From NCBI GenBank assembly GCA_904502285.1, contig CAJGEC010000002.1, positions 61,019 through 125,018 of the forward strand: a DNA stretch of 64,000 nt, given 5' to 3'. The notes beneath the pieces are model-generated. The model made no database searches. It had not been told where the DNA came from and worked only from the letters and a program-made list of their open reading frames with translations. The stretch comes from an uncultured Alistipes sp. (GTDB taxonomy: Bacteria > Bacteroidota > Bacteroidia > Bacteroidales > Rikenellaceae). A program made the translations under genes and the position numbers. Shown here in pieces: positions 56,665 through 64,000 of this stretch (positions within the stretch are counted from its first letter, which is position 1; each line of letters starts with the position of its first letter).

Positions 56665-58788
56665 ATGTCGGATATTCTAAAACGTGAAGTCAAGTTCGTA
56701 GGAGGCGTTGGCGAAGTTCGCCAGCGCCTGCTGGAACGTGAAGTAGGCGTACGCACCGTCGGCGACCTACTGATGCGCTTCCCCTACCGCTACATCGACC
56801 GCTCACGCATCTTCTCGCTCTCGGAGGTAGACGAGAATATGGAGAATACCTACATACAGTTGCGTTGTCGCGTCGTTGGTCGATCGTTCGTTGGTGATGG
56901 TCCGAAGCGACGCTTCGTAGTCGAGGTTACCGACCCTACGGGGTGTGCCGAGTTGTTATGGTTTCACGGCGTAAACTGGATCGAGAAGCGCGTAGAACTC
57001 AACCGAGAGTATATCGTCTTTGGCCGTCCCTCAATCTTCAAGGGTCGCATCAGCCTTGTACACCCTGAGATTGAGGGTGTGGAGGTTGCGCTCTCAAGAA
57101 AGGTGGAGAGCAGTTTTCAGGGCATCTACTCCACCACCGAGAAGCTCTCGCAGACGATCACGGTGAAGGCTATGCACACCATTGTTCATAACGCTTGGCA
57201 ACTCGTTGCCTCCATTCCCGATGCCTTCAGCGACCCCCTTAGTGAGGCTATGCGCCAACGCTACGGACTGATACCCCTCAAGGAGGCTATCTACAACCTC
57301 CACTTCCCACAATCCAAGGAGCGACTCAAACAGGCACAATACCGCCTCAAGTTCGACGAACTCCTCGGCGTGCAACTCACCATCCAGGCCCAACGTACCT
57401 CGCGTCACCAGCGCGGAGGAGGCTTTGTCTTTGGGCGTGTAGGTGACGCCTTCAACAACTTCTATTATAAGAAGTTACCCTTCAAACTCACTGGCGCCCA
57501 GCAACGTGTCATCAAGGAGATACGCGCCGATATGGTTTCGGGCCGACAGATGAACCGCCTACTTCAGGGCGATGTCGGTAGTGGCAAGACTATGGTGGCC
57601 TTTATGTCGATGCTCTTGGCCGTAGATAACGGCTATCAGGCCTGCATTATGGCACCCACGGAGATCTTGGCCCGCCAGCACTACGCCACAATGGCCCGTA
57701 TGGCCGAGGGTATCGGCGTAAATGTCGCCATCCTCACTGGCTCCTCTAAGAGCAAGGAGCGACGTACAGCCTTCGAGGGCATCGCTTCAGGACAGATCGA
57801 CATCCTTGTCGGCACTCACGCCCTCATCGAGGATAAGGTGCAATTCTCCAACCTCGGCTACGTCGTCATCGACGAGCAACACCGTTTCGGTGTGGAGCAA
57901 AGAGCCAAGTTGTGGACCAAGAACCATCAGCCACCCCATATCCTTGTGATGACCGCCACGCCAATCCCACGAACTCTGGCGATGACGCTCTATGGCGACC
58001 TCGAAGTCTCCGTTATCGACGAGCTACCCCCAGGTCGTAAACCTATTCATACCTACCACTACTACGACTCGGCACGTCTCAGGATGTTCGGCTTCCTCCG
58101 CCAGGAGATTGCCAAAGGACGACAGGTATATGTGGTATACCCCCTCATTAAGGAGTCCGAGAAGATGGACTACAAGGATCTTGAGGATGGTTTCGAATCC
58201 CTCTCGCGCGACTTCCCTCTGCCACAATACCGTATCACGGTGTGCCACGGCAAGATGAAGCCCGAAGACAAGGAGGCCGCGATGTCGCAATTCAAACGAG
58301 GCGAAGCAGATATCCTCGTTGCCACCTCCGTTATTGAGGTGGGTGTAGATGTCCCCAACGCCTCGGTTATGGTCATCGAGTCCGCCGAACGCTTCGGCCT
58401 CTCGCAGTTGCACCAGCTACGTGGCCGTGTCGGTCGAGGAGCAGAGCAATCCTACTGTATCCTTATGTCGGGCGACAAACTCTCGAAGGAGGGCCGCGCC
58501 CGTCTTGAGGCTATGTGCCAAACCAACGATGGCTTCCGTCTCTCGGAACTCGACCTTAAGCTACGAGGCGCAGGTGATATCCACGGCACTCAGCAGAGTG
58601 GTGATGCCTTCGAACTCAACATCGCTAACCTCGCTACCGACACCCAGATTATGGAACTTACGCGCGAGGTAGCCATAGATATTCTCAGCAGGGATAGCAA
58701 CTTGCAGATGGCTGAGAATCAAGGGCTCAGGACCTTGCGCGACAGACACTGCAAGCGTCCGCGCATAGATTTTTCGGATATATCATAA
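56665..58788 (+). CDS. recG: ATP-dependent DNA helicase RecG
   Basis: A 707-residue superfamily 2 helicase. The N-terminal OB/wedge domain (about 60-165, TYIQLRCRVVGRSF) is followed by motif I LLQGDVGSGKT (near residue 303), motif Ia MAPTEILARQHY, motif II VIDEQHRFG (DExH type), motif III MTATPIPRTLAMTLYGDL, motif V VATSVIEVGVDVPNAS and motif VI QLRGRVGRG. It remodels stalled replication forks and Holliday junctions. The C-terminal end (ENQGLRTLRDRHCKR) is standard. It is the last gene of the SDR-sialidase-apt-recG run. Confidence 0.96.
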   Translation: MSDILKREVKFVGGVGEVRQRLLEREVGVRTVGDLLMRFPYRYIDRSRIFSLSEVDENMENTYIQLRCRVVGRSFVGDGPKRRFVVEVTDPTGCAELLWFHGVNWIEKRVELNREYIVFGRPSIFKGRISLVHPEIEGVEVALSRKVESSFQGIYSTTEKLSQTITVKAMHTIVHNAWQLVASIPDAFSDPLSEAMRQRYGLIPLKEAIYNLHFPQSKERLKQAQYRLKFDELLGVQLTIQAQRTSRHQRGGGFVFGRVGDAFNNFYYKKLPFKLTGAQQRVIKEIRADMVSGRQMNRLLQGDVGSGKTMVAFMSMLLAVDNGYQACIMAPTEILARQHYATMARMAEGIGVNVAILTGSSKSKERRTAFEGIASGQIDILVGTHALIEDKVQFSNLGYVVIDEQHRFGVEQRAKLWTKNHQPPHILVMTATPIPRTLAMTLYGDLEVSVIDELPPGRKPIHTYHYYDSARLRMFGFLRQEIAKGRQVYVVYPLIKESEKMDYKDLEDGFESLSRDFPLPQYRITVCHGKMKPEDKEAAMSQFKRGEADILVATSVIEVGVDVPNASVMVIESAERFGLSQLHQLRGRVGRGAEQSYCILMSGDKLSKEGRARLEAMCQTNDGFRLSELDLKLRGAGDIHGTQQSGDAFELNIANLATDTQIMELTREVAIDILSRDSNLQMAENQGLRTLRDRHCKRPRIDFSDIS

Positions 58789-58817
58789 TTGATATAGTTG
58801 CAAAAGCGTTATATTTG
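58789..58817 (+). promoter_or_regulatory. Promoter of the zinc-ribbon membrane protein gene
   Basis: TTG at 58789-58791 and TATATTTG at 58810-58817 are 18 bp apart, 28 bp before the ATG at 58846. Confidence 0.55.
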
Positions 58818-58845
58818 TAACCTAAAACCAACTCATAGATAAAGA

Positions 58846-60099
58846 ATGGCACTTATAAGATGTAAACAGTGTGGCAACCCCGTGTCGAGCAAGTCTAAGG
58901 CTTGCCCCATCTGCGGCGAGCCTATAGCAACCCCAGATACTCCCACCACAACCCCTACGGAGGAGGTGGTGACCCAAGCCCCAAAGACCCTCAACGACAT
59001 CCTCGCCGAGCGCCAGAATCAGCGCACCCTCAATGACGAGCACGCCGAGGAGTCGAAGGAGACAACGCCACAGAACGAGACGGCAACTCCTACTCCCACC
59101 AACGAGGAGAGCCCTAAGGAGGATCCAAAAGAGACGGTGTACAACACCCCTATCTACGATGGTGGCTCATACAGCGATGCCGAGGTTGATGACCTCAAGG
59201 CCGACCTTGAGCGCAACCAGCGTTCACTGAAGGGCTACCGCCTTATAGCACTTCTGCTCCTGGTGTTGCTCCTCCCTGCGGCCTACTTTAGTATCAACTA
59301 CGGCCTTAAGAATAAGAGCATTGAGGCCGACTACGCCATTGTGCAGTCTGCCCGCCAACTCTTCGAGGAGCAGAATGCCCTACTCCAGCGCGATGCCGAG
59401 AGCCTCGTTACAGAACTTGAGAGCCTCAAAGATCAGAACGACACTATGCTTGTCAAGTATCAGGAGGCTGTGGTTATGTTGGAGCAGTTGCAGAAGGAGA
59501 AGACCTACAACTACAACCAACTTGCTAAGTACAAGCGCGAGGTGGAGACCCTCCGTGGTGTAATGAAGGGCTACCTCAAGCAGATCGACTCGCTCAACAC
59601 CATCAACAGCAACCTTCAGGCCCAGAACGTAGCCTACAAGAAGGAGATAACCTCGGCTCAGTTGCGCGCCGACGTTGCCGAGGAGAAGGCCGATGAACTC
59701 GGCACAAAGGTACGCATCGGTGCTGTCATCCGTGCGAGTGGTATCCGTATGGTTGCCCTCAACGACAAATCTAAGGAGGTGCGCCGTATAAAGATGGCCT
59801 CACGCCTAAGGGTTGATCTCGAACTTACGGCTAACGAGCTTGCTGAGCCAGGCGAGAAGAGCATATACATCTGCATCACTGCCCCCGATGGCTATGTTCT
59901 CTCGTCGGAGGAGATGATATTGTTCAACTTCGAGGGTGACGAGATGATGGCTTCGGCCGTGCGTAAGGTAGACTACGAGAATCAGTCAGTCCCTGTGAGC
60001 ATCTTCTACGACGGAAGCTCCTTCGAGAAGGGTACCTACAAGGTAGATATCTATATCGACGGTCGCCATAGTGGTTCACAAGAGACCTTCTTCGAGTAA
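58846..60099 (+). CDS. Membrane protein with zinc ribbon and periplasmic coiled coil
   Basis: A 417-residue protein. The first 27 residues form a zinc ribbon with CKQCG and CPICGEP. A Pro/Thr/Glu-rich linker follows, then one membrane segment (about 135-153, LIALLLLVLLLPAAYF), a long coiled coil (about 165-270, QNALLQRDAESLVTELESLK) and a C-terminal beta domain (about 285-417). This layout places the zinc ribbon in the cytoplasm and the coil and beta domain in the periplasm. No enzyme motif. Similar proteins in Bacteroidota lack a known role. It has its own promoter and a strong terminator. Confidence 0.75.
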   Translation: MALIRCKQCGNPVSSKSKACPICGEPIATPDTPTTTPTEEVVTQAPKTLNDILAERQNQRTLNDEHAEESKETTPQNETATPTPTNEESPKEDPKETVYNTPIYDGGSYSDAEVDDLKADLERNQRSLKGYRLIALLLLVLLLPAAYFSINYGLKNKSIEADYAIVQSARQLFEEQNALLQRDAESLVTELESLKDQNDTMLVKYQEAVVMLEQLQKEKTYNYNQLAKYKREVETLRGVMKGYLKQIDSLNTINSNLQAQNVAYKKEITSAQLRADVAEEKADELGTKVRIGAVIRASGIRMVALNDKSKEVRRIKMASRLRVDLELTANELAEPGEKSIYICITAPDGYVLSSEEMILFNFEGDEMMASAVRKVDYENQSVPVSIFYDGSSFEKGTYKVDIYIDGRHSGSQETFFE

Positions 60100-60121
60100 C
60101 GACCACCACTATAAAACAGAG

Positions 60122-60149
60122 TGTGCCTATCTGAAAGTAGATAGGCACA
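60122..60149 (+). terminator. Terminator after the zinc-ribbon protein gene
   Basis: TGTGCCTATCT (60122-60132) pairs with AGATAGGCACA (60139-60149), followed by TTTTTTA (60150-60156). Confidence 0.88.
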
Positions 60150-60156
60150 TTTTTTA

Positions 60157-60506
60157 CATAAGTATCTATAAATCAGACCAGTTGCCAACTCATTACCTCG
60201 TTCTTGAACCTTCCGCATAAACTTTTTATTCTTAGCGGATTATGAGGTTATTTCAAAAATATAGCATTTCTCTTGCCCTTGATGATTCTCGATTCTGCTT
60301 TTGTCTTCGATCTTCTCTTGAATTACTATTCAGAAAAGCGATAACCAGTTTTGCTTGCAAAATCGTTTCGTCTTTGTTTGTGTATAGGTTTGATACATTG
60401 AGTGTTACAAGTGTTTCTGCTGTACATCTTCCAAAGATGACGTTTAATAAAGAGATCTGCGTTCTTATTGAAATTAATGATAAACATTAAATAATTAACG
60501 AAATGT
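60157..60506. other. AT-rich stretch without a convincing gene
   Basis: An 82-codon open frame runs on the plus strand from 60242 to 60490, and another on the minus strand, but neither has recognisable motifs or a good initiation context. Base composition drops from here on relative to the housekeeping genes to the left. It may be degraded coding DNA. Confidence 0.5.
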
Positions 60507-60536
60507 TTGCGATTTCGGAATTTTTCATTACCTTTG
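60507..60536 (+). promoter_or_regulatory. Promoter of the DUF2975-HTH pair
   Basis: TTG (60507-60509) and TACCTTTG (60529-60536) are 19 bp apart, a good Bacteroidota promoter, 64 bp before the ATG at 60601. Confidence 0.7.
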
Positions 60537-60600
60537 CATAACGATAAACGATAATTTATTAATGATAATTGCAAAATAACATTCTAAAAACATTAAGAAC

Positions 60601-61284
60601 ATGAAAATTTCTAAATCCACCCAGCGACGAATCGTTGCGCTTTTTATGACTGTTTGTTTGATGTTCCTTCCCGATTTGATCCTTTCTGTCGTGCGTGTTG
60701 TATTCGACGAGGATTGGAGAACGACAGAGAACATTACATATGTCGGCACATTAGATGTCAACCGTCCAAGCTATATGCTTGCCGATGGTGAGCAGAGTTT
60801 TAATACTCCAACCATCGTACGTTCAGCTACTGCTGACGAGCCTGCGATTGTTGTCGAGCCATCGCAATATATTGTTTACGCTACTGACGGCGATTACGAG
60901 GTCGATACTACGGCGGCTAAAATACGCACTGTATTGCTCTATATTTTGATGATAGCAACTGTCTCATTGATAGGATTAGTGCTTGCTATTGTATATCAGG
61001 CAATTTGCGGTTTTCGCACGGGCAATTTTTTCACACGTGCATCTGTTATCATGCTCCGCGTGATGGCTGTGGCCTACTGCATTCGCAGTTTGATAATGTC
61101 GAATCTCGGAGCTTTGGAGGGAAGCGTTGCAAGCGAATTGTGTGGCACACTACGACCTGAAGGCTTAGGTGGTTCATACATTTTGAATACTGAGTCTGTC
61201 GTTGTACCTTTAGTGCTGCTGGTCGTAGCCGAGCTGATGAATATTGCTCGCTTGTTGAACGAAGAGGAGAGTGCTACATTGTAA
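60601..61284 (+). CDS. DUF2975-type membrane protein
   Basis: A 227-residue protein with four membrane segments: about 13-33, 108-130 (VLLYILMIATVSLIGLVLAI), 148-168 and 200-218. The central FRTGNFFTRASVIMLRVMAVAY fits DUF2975, a family that is often encoded before a small YozG-like HTH regulator. The extra periplasmic loop (about 35-105) is longer than in many members. The HTH gene starts 13 bp after the stop. The pair may be a membrane-sensing regulator with its DNA-binding partner; function unknown. Confidence 0.78.
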   Translation: MKISKSTQRRIVALFMTVCLMFLPDLILSVVRVVFDEDWRTTENITYVGTLDVNRPSYMLADGEQSFNTPTIVRSATADEPAIVVEPSQYIVYATDGDYEVDTTAAKIRTVLLYILMIATVSLIGLVLAIVYQAICGFRTGNFFTRASVIMLRVMAVAYCIRSLIMSNLGALEGSVASELCGTLRPEGLGGSYILNTESVVVPLVLLVVAELMNIARLLNEEESATL

Positions 61285-61297
61285 AAAAAGGAAAGCT

Positions 61298-61519
61298 ATG
61301 ATAATTACTAATTTAGATGTTATGCTTGCACGACGCAAAATGTCGTTGCAGGAGCTCTCGGAGCGCATTGATATTTCGGTTGTGAATCTTTCGAAGCTCA
61401 AAACGGGTAAGGTGCGTGCGATACGCTTTTCGACGCTCGATTCCATCTGTCGCGCACTTGATTGCCAAGTGGGTGACATTCTCGAATTTCGTCCAGATGT
61501 CCTGGAACCACAAGAGTAA
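61298..61519 (+). CDS. Small XRE/YozG-like helix-turn-helix regulator
   Basis: A 73-residue protein, from ATG 61298, with one HTH: MLARRKMSLQELSERIDISV and NLSKLKTGKVRAIRFSTLDS, ending CQVGDILEFRPD, the YozG-type signature (LxALDCQPGDLLEY). It is the partner of the DUF2975 gene. It is a DNA-binding protein probably acting on its own operon. An upstream ATG at 61271 in the preceding gene was rejected. Confidence 0.9.
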   Translation: MIITNLDVMLARRKMSLQELSERIDISVVNLSKLKTGKVRAIRFSTLDSICRALDCQVGDILEFRPDVLEPQE

Positions 61520-61528
61520 AGATACAAT

Positions 61529-61553
61529 ATAGGTCGTCTTTTAGACGGCCTAT
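61529..61553 (+). terminator. Terminator after the HTH gene
   Basis: ATAGGTCGTCT (61529-61539) pairs with AGACGGCCTAT (61543-61553), one G-T pair, loop TTT, followed by TTTTA. Confidence 0.85.
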
Positions 61554-61625
61554 TTTTATAAGCGGAGAATCCAAATTGTTGCGATTTGTCTAGCGAATGC
61601 CATATGCAATATTCATGGTTTTATA

Positions 61626-61677
61626 TTATTGTATTTGCGTATATTTTATTGTATTTGCGTATATTTGATTATCTTTG
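61626..61677 (+). promoter_or_regulatory. Tandem repeat and promoter of the EVE-nuclease gene
   Basis: Two 20-bp repeats beginning TTATTGTATTTGCGTATATT start at 61626 and 61646. TATCTTTG at 61670-61677 is a perfect -7 element, with TTG at 61649-61651 18 bp upstream, so the second repeat spans the -33 box and spacer. The arrangement suits an operator for a regulator. Confidence 0.6.
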
Positions 61678-61711
61678 TAAAAGATGTAATGCTTAATATC
61701 TTATTTGTATT

Positions 61712-62959
61712 ATGGAGAATAGAACCTGGCTTGTATTTGCTAATCGGAATATGTGCGATCATGCTACATCGTTACAACAAGATGGTTTTGTATACTGGAA
61801 GAAAGGTCGGGTAAAAATGTCGATCGGTGATATAGTTTATTTGTATATGTCTGATACGCGACATGTTCGTTTTAAAACATTGGTCGTGGATACTGAGTGT
61901 AAGCGAGGTGATTGTAAATACTGGGTTGCAGAGTGCCCATCTGATCTGACGTTTAAGTTGAAACTAGTTGAAGAGTACAACGGAGATAAACTGAATGATG
62001 ATGTTTTACGCAACCATGGTTTCAATGGCGGTAGAAGTATTGAAAGACCGATGTGCAACAATTCTCAATTATTCAGTTATATCGAGTCGGTATTTGCTCA
62101 TAACAGTCTTGCAAATATAATTGAAGAGGTGTGCCATACGGCAAAATCTCAAGATTTAGTTAAAAGAATTATTCCTATTCTTGTCCGTTGGGCAAAGCAA
62201 GGATTAACTGCAAACACTTATGGCAATTTGATTAACGAACTAGGATATTCAGCATTTCGTGGTTTAAGTAAGCAATTGGGATATGTTGATGATATTTTTA
62301 AGAAATTAATAGAGCGGACAGGTGAAGAAATCCCAACACTTAATGCTTTAGTAAAATCTAAGTCTACAGGATTGCCATCTACTGGATTTAGTTATGTGTA
62401 TTCTTCCTATGACAAAATGTCACAAGAAGAAAAGCAGATTTTTATTGCTGGACTAAATGCAAAAGCTGTTGAATATGATAAATGGGATTGGGTGCTTTCG
62501 TCATTGGGTTTGACAGAATCAGTTATTGATATAACAGCAAATGAAGCAAAAATTCGCTCGGGTAAATTATATGGATCCGGAGGCGAAGGGGATAATCATA
62601 AAAAACTAAAAGAATACATTTATAATCATCCAGAATCGATAGGTGTCAAAGATTTCAAACGTCGCCATATGGAGTATATCTTACTGTCTGGTGATAGGCT
62701 AGATGTTTATTTTGAACTAAATAACGGTGCGCAGATTGCTGTTGAAATTAAATCCATCTCATCATCTGATGCAGATGTGATGAGAGGTTTATTCCAATGT
62801 GTTAAATATAAATCAGTGCTAGACGCAGAGAGTAAGGTGTTAGGTACAAAACCACAAAACGTATCAATGCTCGTAGTTGGAGGCAAGATGTCTATTGAAA
62901 ATATGAAAATACAAGAAGCTTTAGGTATTTGTGTTTTAGAAATCGAAGTTCAATACTAG
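61712..62959 (+). CDS. EVE-like domain fused to PD-(D/E)XK-type nuclease, candidate modified-DNA restriction enzyme
   Basis: A 415-residue protein. The N-terminal region (about 1-100: WLVFANRNMCDHATSLQQ, GFVYWKKGRVKMSIGDIVYL) looks like an EVE/PUA-type domain, a fold that in other proteins reads modified bases. A central part (about 160-235, YGNLINELGYSAFRGLSKQL, EEIPTLNALVKSKSTGLPST) resembles a winged-helix module found in several restriction-like nucleases and alkyltransferase-like proteins. The C-terminal part has DRLDVYFELNNGAQIAVEIK (D...E-x-K), the PD-(D/E)XK catalytic pattern. Together these suggest a modification-dependent endonuclease, but none is proven. It is AT-rich compared with its neighbours, in line with transfer. 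No methyltransferase or partner gene is adjacent. Confidence 0.7.
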   Translation: MENRTWLVFANRNMCDHATSLQQDGFVYWKKGRVKMSIGDIVYLYMSDTRHVRFKTLVVDTECKRGDCKYWVAECPSDLTFKLKLVEEYNGDKLNDDVLRNHGFNGGRSIERPMCNNSQLFSYIESVFAHNSLANIIEEVCHTAKSQDLVKRIIPILVRWAKQGLTANTYGNLINELGYSAFRGLSKQLGYVDDIFKKLIERTGEEIPTLNALVKSKSTGLPSTGFSYVYSSYDKMSQEEKQIFIAGLNAKAVEYDKWDWVLSSLGLTESVIDITANEAKIRSGKLYGSGGEGDNHKKLKEYIYNHPESIGVKDFKRRHMEYILLSGDRLDVYFELNNGAQIAVEIKSISSSDADVMRGLFQCVKYKSVLDAESKVLGTKPQNVSMLVVGGKMSIENMKIQEALGICVLEIEVQY

Positions 62960-63083
62960 CATAATTTATAGCTCTGTTTCGATACTATCATTGGTAATCA
63001 GTTTCTGCTTGCCGATGCAGAATGTAAAAGTTGTTGATAATAAGATTATTACGGAATTGAGGCTCAAATAAGGCGGAATTATT

Positions 63084-63123
63084 TGATAAACAGTGATAAA
63101 CGGTGATGGCCGATGATAAAAGT
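63084..63123. repeat. Four 10-bp iterated repeats
   Basis: TGATAAACAG, TGATAAACGG, TGATGGCCGA and TGATAAAAGT follow one another at exact 10-bp spacing. They lie in the 210-bp gap between the nuclease gene and the truncated permease, with no gene there. Confidence 0.6.
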
Positions 63124-63169
63124 TCTGCTATTTGCTCAATCCTATTAAAGGTCTATAAAATCAATATTC

Positions 63170-63865
63170 TCATAAAATCCAATTAAATAAATAACCTGAA
63201 ATAACAATCAATAATGTAACCACTCCGAAGAAAATGCCAATCAATCGCCAAGTCATTACCTTTTTAAGCATAGTTGCTTCGGGAATAGACAAGCCGATTA
63301 TAGCCATCATAAAAGCTATAGCCGTTCCAAGTGGAATACCTTTAGCCACAAATACCTCAATGACGGGAACGACACTTGCAGGGTTGGCATACACAGGCAC
63401 TGCAAGGATAACCGCCAAAGGTACGCCCCACCAATTCTCGGCTGATAAGTATTGTTCAAAGAATCGTTCGGGAACATAGCCGTGCATAGCGGCACCAATT
63501 CCAATACCAATGATAATGTATAGCAATACGCCACGCACAATACCCCAAGATTCTTTTGTAATAGCAGGCAAACGCTTCAAGAAAGGCGTTTTCTCTGCTT
63601 CCCATTGCTCACTCTGTGCGTTGGATTGTATTTGTGCGTTCTTTACCCAATCACTCAAGTAGCGTTCAAGTCGCATTTTGCCCAAGATATAACCTGCAAT
63701 CATCGATAACACCGTACCGCTAACCACATAGATAAGCGTTGCCTTTACTCCAAACGAGCCGAGAAACATAGCAATAGCCACCTCGCTGACCAATGGAGAT
63801 GCGATAAGGAATGTAAGCGTTACGCCCAATGGAATACCGCCTTTCACAAACCCTATAAACAACGG
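63170..63865 (-). pseudogene. Permease of the DUF318/ArsP-like family, N-terminally truncated
   Basis: The minus-strand frame reads PLFIGFVKGGIPLGVTLTFL, LIASPLVSEVAIAMFLG and later PVYANPASVVPVIEVFVAKG, GLSIPEATMLKKVM, with several membrane helices, as in the DUF318/ArsP-type permeases (proposed efflux of organoarsenicals or other thiol-reactive compounds). Full-length members have about 300-350 residues, of which the first third (CxxC-like region and its helices) is absent. The match stops at codon 63863-63865 (P of PLFIGF). No start codon is found, so it is a remnant or the half of a gene split by the junction. Confidence 0.78.
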
Positions 63866-64000
63866 CTCTCGGCGAGCCCAAACGCATCATCGGCTACAAC
63901 ACTTGCCAGGTGGCGAAATACGACAATTACGAACTCGGCAGCTTCTCCGAGGAGGCAAAGCACGCCTGGCGCGATGCCCATTGGGAGGAGGACTTACAAA
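63866..64000 (+). CDS. Unidentified gene fragment without start, beyond the junction
   Basis: A plus-strand frame is open from about 63859 to the window end and reads LGEPKRIIGYNTCQVAKYDN, YELGSFSEEAKHAW, with high GC at third codon positions unlike the permease side. An in-frame TAA at 63856-63858 and no ATG indicate that its 5' end is missing. I do not recognise the family. It may belong to a mobile element or another gene joined here. Confidence 0.4.

Noticed and set aside
60242..60490. 82-codon open frame in the AT-rich gap
   Set aside because: No motif, no clear promoter pairing and a competing antisense frame (60326-60574); probably not a gene.

Overview
The window looks like a chromosomal segment of a gut-type Bacteroidota bacterium (order Bacteroidales). 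Evidence: promoters fit the Bacteroidota pattern (TTG near -33 and TAnnTTTG near -7, 18-21 bp apart), there are almost no purine-rich ribosome binding sites, and surface lipoproteins carry acidic residues after the lipobox cysteine, with BACON-like and coiled-coil/FN3-like domains. An Alistipes-like (Rikenellaceae) origin is plausible from the overall gene set, but that is inference and I could not test it.

Layout. 1-3 kb (minus): a LysM protein fragment, a DnaQ-like exonuclease, the DNA clamp dnaN and a nucleoside phosphorylase. 3.1-6.6 kb (plus): a phosphosugar mutase (glmM type), an M20 dipeptidase and a lipocalin lipoprotein. 6.6-9.7 kb (minus): a YkuD-fold/LysM protein whose catalytic Cys is Ser, and glycogen branching enzyme. 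9.8-13.4 kb: two tandem POT-family peptide transporters. 13.7-21.8 kb: three large outer-surface lipoproteins separated by repeat-rich intergenic DNA. 22.1-24.1 kb (minus): pyrH, a TlpA-like thioredoxin and frr. 24.3-28.3 kb: dxs-dapD and rplY-pth. 28.6-30.5 kb: an AraC-type and a membrane LytTR-type regulator, convergent. 30.8-33.8 kb: fabH-fabF-fabG behind a potentially structured leader. 33.9-41.7 kb (minus): a compact phage-derived structural module (two tail/adaptor-like proteins, ClpP-like protease, capsid, portal, connector, holin, P5-type lysin) with no terminase, integrase, replication or regulatory gene. 42-53.9 kb: prfA, a VTC-domain/DUF4956/DUF2490 set, a small plug-like/TonB_C-like protein, xseA-xseB, a methyltransferase, a long RelA/SpoT protein with altered hydrolase residues, a PAS-like protein, tRNA-Thr and cstA. 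54-60.1 kb: an SDR enzyme, a sialidase, apt, recG and a zinc-ribbon membrane protein. 60.2-64 kb: an AT-richer accessory stretch with a DUF2975/HTH pair, an EVE-domain/PD-(D/E)XK-like nuclease, short iterated repeats and a permease cut off at about 63866, where unrelated coding sequence begins.

How it fits together. Most of the window is housekeeping: replication clamp, translation (frr, rplY, pth, prfA), fatty acid initiation and elongation, isoprenoid, lysine/peptidoglycan and nucleotide metabolism. Embedded in it are four parts that deserve attention: the tailless, terminase-less capsid module, the possible polyphosphate polymerase set, the EVE-nuclease defence candidate, and the Cys-to-Ser L,D-transpeptidase homologue. 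No rRNA, CRISPR array or insertion sequence was seen.
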